Assembly (NCBI GenBank): GCA_034231615.1
Contig: CM067306.1
Span: 65,747,790-65,811,789 of the forward strand
Source of the DNA: Meghimatium bilineatum
Lineage: Eukaryota; Mollusca; Gastropoda; Stylommatophora; Philomycidae
Direction of reading: 5' to 3'
DNA: 64,000 bases
This document shows positions 24,691 to 37,400 of the stretch, piece by piece (position 1 is the first letter of the stretch; every line of letters begins with the position of its first letter). The translations under genes and the position numbers were made by a program. The notes under the pieces were generated by a model. That model made no database searches. It was not told where the DNA came from and saw nothing but the letters and a program-made list of their open reading frames with translations.

Positions 24691-25350
24691 ATGTCAGGCG
24701 ACCAAACGTGTAGCAGCCCAAAAACTGATCGTCATTCAATCCTGCGATGTTTCACGGCAACAGCAGAGCATGGACATTAGAGAAATAGTGAGATATCTAA
24801 CACTACAAGACAATGGTAGTCACAACACCCCCCCCTCCTTTCTCATAACGATAAAATGACTGCTAATATAAGAGCTGTTTGAAAAAGGTCCGCAAAATAA
24901 AGTGAAAAATTATTTGTAGGGTCCCCCCCCCCCCCAGATTAATCGAATCTCCGATAATTAACTCTTAAAATACGATGCTCTACTTGAAGTCAGTTGAAGT
25001 TGTCCCAGTTTTTTTTGTATTTCCAAAAGCCGTATGAAGTGTCTTTCCTAAGTAGTCTCTCAGAAGTAACACGTAACAACATCATCTAGTTGTTTACATC
25101 TTAGGAGCTAATAACTTGCCCAATTAAATTGTCGTAGTTCCTTTACCCAACCCGCGATCTGCGGCACCCGGAATGATTAACCCAACCCACGATCTGCTGC
25201 ACCCGGAATGATTTCCTTTGATAGATATTGTAATGGGTAAATATTTCCTCTAAGTGAAGATATTAGCACGTGAAGTTGTTGAAGTAATGTGATAGCAGTT
25301 TCTTTAATAGCTAGCTTTTAACTCATTTTGTTTTGTTTTTATTTATGTCA
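24691..25350. other. Immediate upstream of receptor exon 1
   Basis: Contains a 33-bp direct duplication (cccaacccgcgatctgcggc... at about 25147-25213) and a C-run at 24919. No TATA-like promoter stands out, consistent with 25352 being an internal splice acceptor. Confidence 0.45.
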
Positions 25351-25351
25351 G

Positions 25352-25616
25352 CTGTGAGTGACTATGATCTGTTGTCGAGACTCAGAGCAGAGAATTGGTA
25401 CCAATACCTAAACACAAACAACGGATCTAATCGGAACGTATTTAGGTTCAGTGAGTTGTCTCCTTGACAACGAAGACGATTTCCGGGTCATTATCAGGCC
25501 CAGGCGATATGACATCAGAAGATTATGAGTACAACGTCACAGAAGCGTCAAGAGACGGGTTTAATGAGACATTTTATTATGGAAACGAGACAGATGATAC
25601 GTACCACTTCTATGAG
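25352..25616 (+). CDS. Receptor exon 1: 5'UTR and extracellular N-terminus
   Basis: A pyrimidine-rich tract ends in an AG at 25350-25351, suggesting a spliced 5'UTR. The start is the ATG at 25509: it is the first in frame after an in-frame TGA at 25452-25454. It encodes 36 residues that are acidic and Tyr-rich with NVT, NET and NET sequons, as expected of a peptide-receptor ectodomain. No signal peptide is seen, which is normal for class A. The donor gag|gtaagc falls in phase 0 after FYE, matching the position just before TM1 in the family. Any earlier non-coding exon is not identified. Confidence 0.72.
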
Positions 25617-28369
25617 GTAAGCTTCAGCCATTTATATTCATATTTATAACTATTTGTTATATCTCTCTTACCCAGGTGATTTAGGATTTGCCTACCAGAG
25701 TGTTAGCTTATCCGTTGTAATTGGACAATGTATGTCTCTGATGATGTAAGATTTCTGAAATAGCCTACTTGTCTGAAGATGCTTTAGACCGAACGCTAAA
25801 AATGAAGCCGTTAATAGTCATAGTTAGCAGCATCTCTTGTCGCAAATACAACTTTTAGTTACCTATAGTTTATTTTATATGAGGAGAGGGGGTAATCAAT
25901 CCCAATAGACGGTAACACAGATCTGGTGGATCTAAAGGATCAATGGGATATAGAGCGATCCTGTAGTGATTTTATGGGCAATACAAATGCCTTCAGTAGT
26001 TTGCTATTGCTTTCTAAACGGTCCGGATGCACAATTTCCTGTAGCGGGATTCGAACCCGGTGCCTTGGCTTTCACAGATGTGATTTGCACCACGCCGTTA
26101 CAGAGCCGTTGAAAATTACTCAATAAATAATGCTAGCAGTCACATGACTCAAACATGGAGTCCGACCTGTAACGGAGCGAATCAGGAGTCTGAATACTAT
26201 TTGCTGGCAATTGCGGTGGTCAAAAACACTACTGTCATTACTGTTCAATCCACTTGCAATATCGGACCGCAGATACTTTCATTACAGTTCACTCCACTTG
26301 CAATATCGGACCGCAGATACTTTCATTACAGTTCACTCCACTTGCAATATCGGACCGCAGATACTTTCATTACAGTTCACTCCACTTGCAATATCGGACC
26401 GCAGATACTTTCATTACAGTTCACTCCACTTGCAATATCGGACCGCAGATACTTTCATTACAGTTCACTCCACTTGCAATATCGGACCGCAGATACTTTC
26501 ATTACAGTTCACTCCACTTGCAATATCGGACCGCAGATACTTTCATTACAGTTCACTCCACTTGCAATATCGGACCGCAGATACTTTCATTACAGTTCAC
26601 TCCACTTGCAATATCGGACCGCAGATACTTTCATTACAGTTCACTCCACTTGCAATATCGGACCGCAGATACTTTCATTACAGTTCACTCCACTTGCAAT
26701 ATCGGACCGCAGATACTTTCATTACAGTTCACTCCACTTGCAATATCGGACCGCAGATACTTTCATTACAGTTCACTCCACTTGCAATATCGGACCGCAG
26801 ATACTTTCATTACAGTTCACTCCACTTGCAATATCCGACCGCAGATACTTCTTGGAATTTATTGCCAGGTTTCAAAATCAACTTTGGGCTGACATCTCGG
26901 ATGTCATAATAACATACCATGGACAGCTAGGAAAACTAATGCAGATGTTCTCATTGATGCTGGCGTAAAAAGATCAATCATATCAAACATTAGGGGCAGA
27001 CAGTCAAGGTTTCTAGGGTATGTGCTGAGAAGAACACAGCTTGAACACTTAATAACCACTGGAAAGATCAAGGGAGAAGAGATAAGGGACGACAAAGAGA
27101 AAAGTTACTAGATGGACTTGTATTGTGACACGGCAGAAACTCACCAACCGAGCTTATTGACAACACAAGAGACAGAGAGTCGTGGAGAAACATGATCGCC
27201 TACGCCAATCGGCATGGCACTTGATTGATTGAACATACGGGTTAAAGCAGCCAATGATGTTTTAGTAAATTTACCCGTTGTAATGTGAATATTTCTCCTT
27301 GGATATATTAATGTTATAGATAGGTTAACATGCGTGCCATTTTATTTTCTCCATGTCCCATATACTATAATTAGGTAGCAAATCCTGAACAGTCTTTCTT
27401 GCGACAATTTTCCTGCTTCTGTTAGTGTCATATTCTGGTGCTCTTTGATGTATTGCGTCCATCTTTCTCTTGGTCTGCATCTTGTTCGTCTCCCTGGCAT
27501 TAACCCCTCCATTATATTCTTCTCTAGGCTGTCATGACGTTATGTTTAATTTAACAGAATAGAAATATATGTAGGAATAATTAAAAAATCCAAATGATAT
27601 TTCTACAATAATGAAAATAAAGAAATACTAAATTGGCACAATTTTTGGAATGCATTAATTCGGAAGAAAGTAAACAACGTATTCGATGTCGTTGTGTCAT
27701 TAATCTAAATTTAATTAATTAAACTAATTATTTTATTAGTGGGTACAATCGATATTGCACAATACGAAGGATCGATATAGACGAAGTCGATTTCAGTAAA
27801 TATTGAAGGAAAATTCCTGTGGAATAATGGCTGAAAATCTCATTTGTACTGGCAGAGACCTGATGGCTTAATGGCACATTTGTCTTTCAAGTCCTCCAGC
27901 CTCAACAAGATATCCTAATTCGTAGTCGAGACGTCATTAATGAGTTTAATTTAATTTTGTTTGTGAAATTCGAGTTCTGTGACGAGTGCAATTTTACAAT
28001 GTAAATAAATGAAAATTAGAGTGTTTTAACTACTTCACTCCGACACGCTGTTAAAACAGCAAGTTATGCAAACTACTTTTGTTGGTAAGCCGTTGGCACC
28101 TCCGTTTTTTTGTAGATACTTATAACTACACTACGGCAACGTATCTTTGGGAGATAAAGAGTCTAGAATTTATTTGTCGGTGTCTTTTTCTCTTCTAGAA
28201 TTGTCCTTCATTTTCCAATTTCCAATCTAGATTTCTACTTATTTTTCCTGCGTTCGTTTTCAAACTCCTGCATGCTAGCAGAATGTAGTCCAAATAGCGG
28301 GAAGCTCTGTGTGCTAGCGGGTTATTTAGTTGGGGGATATTTACAGCAGAAGTCACTGTTCTAAAAGTA

Positions 28370-28411
<42 letters not shown>

Positions 28412-31400
28412 AAGAAAGAGTTTTAAGACATACAATTGACATTCAAACCTCGTTATTTATCTCCCGAATACTTCCCTCATCCTGTATTTCCTGTAACATA
28501 CCTACACCGACGGACGCCATTGATGTACTAGATTACACGTGACCGGTCACGATTAAATCAGGCTTATTTTCTCACAAATTTCAACTCCTTTAATGTAATA
28601 TAATTCCTTAGATTTATGTTAGCAAATGTCACATGAAAAAAAAATATTTGAAATAAATAAATAAATAAAAAAAGAACACGTTACATGGAAATGAAGACAT
28701 CTAGTGTTGATCTTTTGAAAAGCACACTCGGAGGTTACTGACTCGGGGCTCTGCCCTCGTGTAGAATCTTAGAGCTTTGCGGATATGTTACTGACTCGGG
28801 GCTCTGCCCTCGTGTAAAATCTGAGAGCTTTGCGGACATATTACGTTTCTCTATAATGGTTGATTGGTCTGAAGTGATTTATCTCTTGTTAGACTCTTAC
28901 ATGTCATTCACCTTACTCTCTGAGTTGAGTGACTTACAGAGTCTCTCGGAGAAGTATTCATTATCCTTCAATCCTGTGATCCTTCGATCCTTTGATTGAT
29001 TCTTTATTATGAATCCGCAAGATTGCACAAGGGACATGTTTATAAAGTATCTGTTTACCATTCCGTCAGTCAATCATTCCGCCAGTCAGTCATTCCGTCA
29101 GTCAATGATTCAGATAGTCAATCATTCCGTCAGTTAATTATTCCGTCAGTCAATCATTCCGTCAGTCAGTCATTCCGTCAGGCAATGATTCAGATAGTCA
29201 ATCATTCCGTCAGTTAATTATTCCGTCAGTCAATCATTCCGCCAGTCAGTCATTCCGTCAGGCAATGATTCAGATAGTCAATGATTCTGTCAGTTAATTA
29301 TTCCGTCAGTCAATCATTCCGTCAGTCAATCATTCCGTCAGTCAGTCATTCCGTCAGTCAATGATTCAGATAGTCAATCATTCCGTCAGTTAATTATTCC
29401 GTCAGTCAATCATTCCGTCAGTCAGTCATTCTGATAGTCAATGATTCCGATAGTCAATGATTCCGTCAGTTAATTATTCCGTCAGTCAATCATTCCGTCA
29501 GTCAATCATTCCGTCAGTCAGTCATTCCGTCAGTCAATGATTCAGATATTCAATCATTCCGTCAGTTAATTATTCCGTCAGTCAATCATTCCGTCAGTCA
29601 GTCATTCCGTCAGTCAACGATTCCGATAGTCAATGATTCCGCCAGATATCTAAAAGTATATAAACTCAGTGTCAGTATGGAATGAGACTGAATTACTGAC
29701 TGACTGAACCGTTCTCGACTACGAGGAACGAACTCCGTAGCTCTGGTCAATGTTCCGTGTGTTCCGAATGCCAATGATGTTGCTGCTTTCGATCCAAACA
29801 TTTCCTTCATACTTTTCATTAACTCCAGCCATGTTGTTGTGATTATATTCTGAAACTATCTCATGTTGTTGCGTCTCTATACTTTTTAATCTAGAAAATC
29901 TGGCCGCGCTGTTTAAAAAAAAAAAAATAAAAAAAAAAATGTTTGTGCTATTGACCCAAAATAACCAGCCCAAAACTGAAAATAAACCGACTAGTCACGT
30001 GACGTAAAGACAGTATATTTCTATTTGGTGCAGGAGTCTCTTCTGTAGCGATGACAACGTGACCAAATTAATGAAACAGAATTGTGCAAATTATACAATA
30101 TATAATTGGCAAACTGTCGGCAGTATTACATTATAATATGTATTGACATATGGTTATGTAGATAGTCAGTCAGACATGTACATATATATATATTCCACCA
30201 TTCTTCTAGATTAGAAACTGGCCTCACAGCACGTGGGGCATTCCCATAAGTGCTCCGCCCTCTGTTCCAGCAGCCATTCGACTTGATGGTATTTCGAGTC
30301 TAATGCTGCCGAAACAGACGTCGACATCAAGGCACAACTCTGGCCCTGTTTCTTTGTTGTTCCGCCCACCCACGCCATGTCCGTAACTAGTTCAAGCACA
30401 ACGTCGTTCTGTCGGAACAACATGGTAGCTGTTATCGAATGTTACGATTACGGGGGGAAAAACAGATATATATATCAATATACAGAGTTAGTGAAGAGAT
30501 AGATAAATTGATGTTTCTCCTTCGCAATTGAAGATGAGCATGACATTAAAAAAAGGTCAAGTTGATTTGAGATATAGAGAGATAAGAAATTGATAGGTAG
30601 TATATAGGTAAATAGATAAATAGATAGAATCATAGATATATTAATTAATAAATAGAAAGATATATACATATATAGATAAATATAGATTGATTAGATAGAT
30701 AGACTAGATAGATAGACAGATAGATATATAGATAGATAGATAGATAGATAGATTAGATAGACAAATAGAGAAATTAGATAAATAGATAGATGGATAGATA
30801 CAGACATCCACATAGATACATAAAAACATACATATATTCGTCTCTCCAATACCCGAATCTATCTCTCTGTAATTACGGTTTTCACCTCATCATTCCAGCC
30901 TCTCGTAGGAGTGTCTCGCCCCACCTGAACTTATCGATTACCACTATCTTTCTTCTCATTATCCATCACACGCTAATCCCATCCATCTCATTTTCCCAAA
31001 CTCAGATTGCAACGTATTTCAGCCCTCGTGTTTCCCTCAACAAACAACAGTCAACATATGCAAATCTATGTTGTTGTCTTCAGGCATCCTATGTGTGCAA
31101 CACTTGATTGCGTTTCAATTAACGTGCGGGATTGGTGTATTGGGTAAGATGGCGTATTACTTTAAAGTAAATATGGAGAGCCTTGGAGAGAGTTAGAGAG
31201 AGTGAGAGACAAATAACTCAGGGTTACTCAATATACAGATTATATCTTGTCTTTATGAGCTCCTGCACGTTTTAGGGGCCCCAAGACAAGTGATCTGAAT
31301 ACTATATGATTGAATCTGCTTCTTCGTCTTCTGCGTTCGTTCTCGTATTTCTGCAGATTAGCAGGATTTAGTCCGGAGAACGGAATGCGTTTTTTCATGG

Positions 31401-34400
31401 TTTATATATGTGCTGCGATATGTGCGCCTTTCGGTCATACACATCTGACTTCAGCACGGCTTATGTATAACTTTGTCCTTATGTGAGATTGTGCAGTCAA
31501 CTTCACATTAGCTGACTCTTATAACATGCATGGAAGGTAAATAGTGTTGCTATTCTTTGCTTTCATTTCAGACCCCGCCAATGCACATGCGCGTACTATT
31601 TATGAGGAGTGCTTAGATTAACTAGGTACCCCGCACACAAACCCGTAGATAAGGGGGTATTCAACACCCCAACCCCCTCCCGTACTAAGAAATAAAAAAT
31701 AATAAATAAGAATTAAGTCATCAACTTTATCATTAAAAAAAGAAAAAAATATACAAGAAAATGGGCGAATTTATTTATTGTATAGGTAACCCTGCACTCG
31801 CCCCTTACCGAAGACGTGTCTACGGCACTGAAATCACAATATTTATATCTGTGTGTCAATTTACCGGTCCATATACATAGTAACTTGAAAATATACACGT
31901 CGGACGACTTGACATAGCAACTTGAAAATATACACGTCGGACGTCTGGACGTAGTAACTTGAAAGTATACACGCTGGACGTCTTGACTAAAAACGCTCCT
32001 TTTTAATTTTAGAGACGATGATTGTTTTAATATAGAAAACGTGTTGACTAAAGGTTCGAGGCACATAGGTGCACACCAAACGGATCTGGTTTAAATCCTC
32101 TGATTTATGTTTTCTATAATTTCTCGATGTTTAGTTATTATATTGCATATGAAGAAGAACAAAAGAAGCGGATAATTTTTGCTTGTTCCTGCATTATTTT
32201 CCACACGTGGGTCTTGTGGATTTGTGGCACTCAACGTAACTCACATTGACTGTTCCTACTGATACACATTTTTCGTTGTTTATCCAACAAAATTATATTA
32301 GGGACCAGTGGTGAAATCGAATCAGACAGGTTAGTGACACCAGTTCAACCAGTCCGCAGGGCATATAATTCGGGCGAAGGATGTTTCTCGAGTCAGTTTT
32401 GTATTGAATGAAGGAAGCGGCTAGTCTTTCCTCGCATCGCCCGATATAACCAACAAGAGTTGAAATGAGCTTATCTTGAAATACCGAGACGAAACCACCA
32501 GTAAACAATGTTTTTCTTCACACGAAGAAAACAGATTGAGGAAGAGAGAAAACAAAACGAGAGAGCGAAAGATGGAGTTGAAGAAAGGAATAAGTGGATA
32601 GAGATGAGCAGGCTGGGTAAAGACAAAAGTTAGAGAAATGGAGAGAACTAAAGAATACAAAAGAAATAATGCACGATGATATAACAGCGATAAAGTTGAA
32701 GAATAAATAAGTGAGGAATAAACATGGATAGGATATCATGTTGGCTGGTATTTCTCCCCCACAGTAGTTTGTTGCGTGAAGGTGAGTTAAGATGGCGTTG
32801 CGGATGTAAATGAAGGGAAGCAGTAATGGACTGATCACCTGCGTCACACATGTAGGAGATTATGTGTATCTACTGCCCTGGTGATGCTGGAATTCAATGT
32901 AGTGAAAGTGCTGATTAATCAATCACAAGAACACCTGTGATCAACGTTCCTTCTAAGACAAGAGCACCTGTGATCAACGTTCCCTCTAAGACAAGAACAC
33001 CTGTGATCAACGTTCCCTCTAAGACAAGAGCACCTGTGATCAACGTTCCCTCTAAGACAAGTGTCTTTGAGCAAATATCTATCTCCGTGGACTTATCAGT
33101 TGTGTTCATCACTTCTTCTGTGCAAACCTTTTAACCAAAAATATCGCATCTTCTTGAACATGTTCTATTTACACTAGTTATATCTTTTATTATAGCAACA
33201 TTTACATACATTTATATACGCAAGTTTTGTGCGCCTAATCTAAGCTCTGTGCGCCAAGTGTTTAAAAATGTGTGCACTAGCGCACTGTAGCGCAGCTTAA
33301 CGGAGATCGAATCGATGGTTATAGATGGAAGACACATCATGCACACTTTGGGAACCACTTAGACTAGAATACAAGTAATAATCTTTGTGGCCTAATATTC
33401 AGAGAATTATAAAATGTGACCCGGAGAACAGTTGGAGATAACAGAGGAACAATTTGGAGGAAGAATGATAAAAGTGTACAATTAACGAATTGATATGTTT
33501 GGTCTAATTTGCCGATGACTGGACCTGCAGAACCTGGGAGTGTATGCCGCTATGTGGAGATGAAGGAAGCGATTTGTATGTAGAAAGAAAAAAGAAAATG
33601 TAAAGGAAGAAAATCGCAACACAGCAAACGAGATAATCTGAAGGAAGTAGGTGCCATCTTAGCATACCTGGTTCATATCAAGTTTGCCGCTTTCTGATTT
33701 TTCTCCAATGTCTTCGGAGCGTTTTAGCTAAACAATTTATTTCACTGAAATCACACCACGTTTGAACTCATTTTGCACACATTTGTTTAGTCACACCTAG
33801 TTGGAATGTGGTCAAAAAAAAACTCATTTTCTCCTAACAGATCTACACTAAGCCAAATTTCTTGACAGCTTCTTTTATGTAACGAACTTTACGCATTTTC
33901 GCACGATTTAGGAACGGAGTACTCTTAAAATGATATTCGAATTTGAAGATGGGGTTTGTACGGAAAACGCAAATTTTGTTTCGTGCTATCAATTTTGTGA
34001 ATTAAGTTCTTGACTGTACAATTTTATTTTGTGAATTTAGACTTTCAAGCAGCGGTTCTCATAACGTGTGTCTAGGATAGACACCAATTATTGGCTATAA
34101 TATCTATTACAAATTTCTTTGCCCTATCGTAATGTATTTAGAAGTAAATGTAAAAATGAAGATTTTGGCGACTTACAGGTAGAACAGATCTGTTTACCAG
34201 GCCTATTTAGCGGCTTCCTGGGAATAAGAAGTTACAGTCAAACCTTGTTAGTATTTTGAAGGTCAGGTAACTAACTATTCGTGTGTTCCGGCAAGGTTGA
34301 CTCGCGTATTCAAGGTCACATGAGAACTGCAGTAATCTACTCATACTGCATAACGATTCACTGGCTTAGAAACATATAATAACTGTCTACGGAATAGAAC

Positions 34401-37400
34401 TAATTTGTTCATGTTCTTGTATATGTTCTTTAGACTATATCATCTTCTCATGTTCGATTTCACGAAGTATCAATCTCACTAATTTTCTTCTACATTTTCT
34501 CTCCGATGCATCCACATCATTCGCTCACTCTCATCCACTCTCCACTAATGCTAGCTAGCCTTCAACCTCTGTTCCATACTCTCATCCACTCTCCACTAAT
34601 GCTAGCTAGCCTTAAACCTCTGTTCCATACTCTCATCCACTCTCCACTAATGCTAGCTAGCCTTCAACCTCTGTTCCATACTCTTATCCACTCTCCACTA
34701 ATGCTAGCCTTCAACCTCTGTTCCATACTTCCTATTTCTCGCTCTATTCTAAGATATTTCTAAATTTGAGAGTCTATTTCGAGTTTCCTTTCATAATTTG
34801 AAAACAATTTTAACTCACTGCCAGAAACATGTTCAAATTCGACTCAACCTAAAGCGCAAGTCTATTTCAAGACATTTTCGGTGTAGATGCTTCACTATTT
34901 TCGATCTTGCTAAAATTAGATTAGGGAATCCCCTGCCAAGACGTCACTCTCACAATCGATGTATCATTGAATGTGACATGGAGATCATTGGCTGTACATG
35001 AGATCACGGCCGCCTATGCTGCGTGGCGCTTGGTGATGAGAGATTATTGGTGCAAATTTCATTGAATGAGATTGTCCTTTTAGAATCCTTCCTCTTTGTG
35101 TGCTTAAAAGTCAGACGTCAGACTTGAATATTTCTAAGTAAATCATTGGCTATTCGGAACTAGAATTTTTTGGGGGATATAACATGTCCAAGTATAGCTG
35201 TTATGACGGCCATGTACTATTTTAAAACTAGATTCATTTCTGTGGCAATTATGTACATTTGCAGTTTATATTTGAAGTTTTGTGAGTGTGTTGTGTTTAA
35301 ATATAATGTGACCTGTTCAGTTTTAAGATGATTCATTATTCTTGCCTTGATCTGGTGTTAATTACACTTTTTTCTGGTGACCTGAATTTTCTATTTTCAG
35401 TCTTTGAACAAATGTTAGCTTTGTCTCTTTCGAAGTTTTAAGTCTGTCAGATGCGGAAGTTGTTTCGCGAATGGCATTGTGGGTAGCTCGAGGTTCAAGA
35501 TAGAGTTCGGTCACTCCACGTTGCATTGACCATTCTGCTGATGGTCGAAACTTAATAGTTGAACAAGCAGGTTTTGTTCGTGGCATACATCAGTTTTTAT
35601 TTATTTGCCAGCAATGATGTGAAAACTAATAATATATCTATATTCCATCGAAGAGTGAGGCAACTTGACAGGGGAGCCAGGCAGGACGCCAAGGGCGGAA
35701 GCGCCAAAAGCAATATCCAGGGCGTCACAGGAAAAAATAAAACTAATGAATGTAGAGGGAAAGAGGGAATTTTGTAGAGGGATTAATGGAGAGGCAAACA
35801 CATTTTGTGAAATATTGTCTGAAAACATCCAAATGTTATTCGTGTGATATTTCAGCAAGGAAAGTGTTCACATGTTTACATCACATCCATATTTCAGCAA
35901 GGAAAATATTGATAGGTATAACATCAGATCGATCATTTATATTAGAATAACCTTAAAACGAAGAGTAGAGACGTAGATGTGTTTTCATTAAGGATGGGGT
36001 TTTGCATAATGAAAAACTCGTCCTTATTCGTGTGTAATTCCCTCTTTTTTTCATAAAGAATGTGGTGGCAGTTTTGTGATAAAATCGTTACGATATGGGG
36101 TTTTTTTTAACCCAATCTTTTCGCCGCATTCCTAGAACTGGAAGTCAAGTTTTGTATCCATAAAGGGAGGGGGAGGGGGGTTGAACATCCCATCAACTAA
36201 CTCTTATCTTGACCACCAGTTAATGGATAAAGATATAATTTAACAATGAAAAGATAACTTGTATAAACAGGTGTACCACATTGGTTTTTTTTTCATTCTC
36301 CTTAGATATGTCTTGAAATTCGCCATTTTCGACACAAGAATGTGCCCACCCAACTCGTCTTTTCTAAGAAGGGGGAGTAATCATAATGGCGTTCTCCGTT
36401 CTTTAAATAAAATATTATTTTTTTAAAAATGAAGCTTATTATAGTTTTTTTTCAGCGTGTTGTTTATGAGTTCCCACCGAAAAAAATATTTTTTGCTGAA
36501 TAATTTTTTCTGTATTAGCCATTGGCTGGCTAATCCTCACCAAAACGCGTAAATCAATCACGTGATTAGATTATTTTCTAATGCTATAAATCTCGGCGTT
36601 TCTTCTGTAATAGCTGGTGCACATGATGGTGCTAAGTCGCTGTAGTCGAGTCAGCTACAAGGTTAGTCTAGGTCCGCGCTGTCTGTCTTCTCGCCTACAC
36701 ATTAGTCAATGGTATATGCTTGACTGGTGAAGTTCTTGTGGAGGAGAATTCGTTGTCAAGGACGGGGACACAGGAAAAATACAATAACGGCTCTCAATCA
36801 CTCACATGCCATGTCGAGTGGCATAGGCGATCATGTTTCTCTACACCTCTCTGTCTTCTGTGTTGTTAATTAGTACATTTGGTGACATCGTTTTGTGCCA
36901 CAGTGACAATCTATACATACATTTCTCTCTATGTCAGTTCTATGTTCGTTTATTTGCAAACCAATAGCAACGATGATGATTTGTCTTCTCAAGAATTGAT
37001 AAACATAGAAACTACTATATGTCAGCAATGGGTACGTTTAATTCTCTCTGCTGGTAGTTATTCTTGTGTCTCGTCCATGTGTTATGATTGGTCTAGGATT
37101 ATTCTCGTGTCTCGTCCATGTGTTATGATTGGGCTAGGATTATTCTTGTGTCTCGTCCATGTGTTATGATTGGTCTAGGATTATTCTCGTGTCTCGTCCA
37201 TGTGGTATTATTGGGCTAGGATTATTCTTGTGTCTCGTTCATGTGGTATTATTGGGCTAGGATTATTCTTGTGTCTCGTTCATGTGTTATGATTGGGCTA
37301 GGATTATTCTTGTGTCTCGTCCATGTGTTATGATTGGTCTAGGATTATTCTCGTGTCTCGTCCATGTGGTATTATTGGGCTAGGATTATTCTTGTGTCTC

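Noticed and set aside
26036-26112. Functional tRNA gene
   Set aside because: Good B box but no convincing acceptor stem or anticodon arm, and a SINE-like body follows.
26144-26968. ORFs of 212-274 codons in all three frames
   Set aside because: 44-bp tandem array without stops in any frame; the products are permutations of one repeat.
32518-32851. Overlapping antisense ORFs of up to 109 codons
   Set aside because: Come from a purine-rich stretch in intron 1; composition only.
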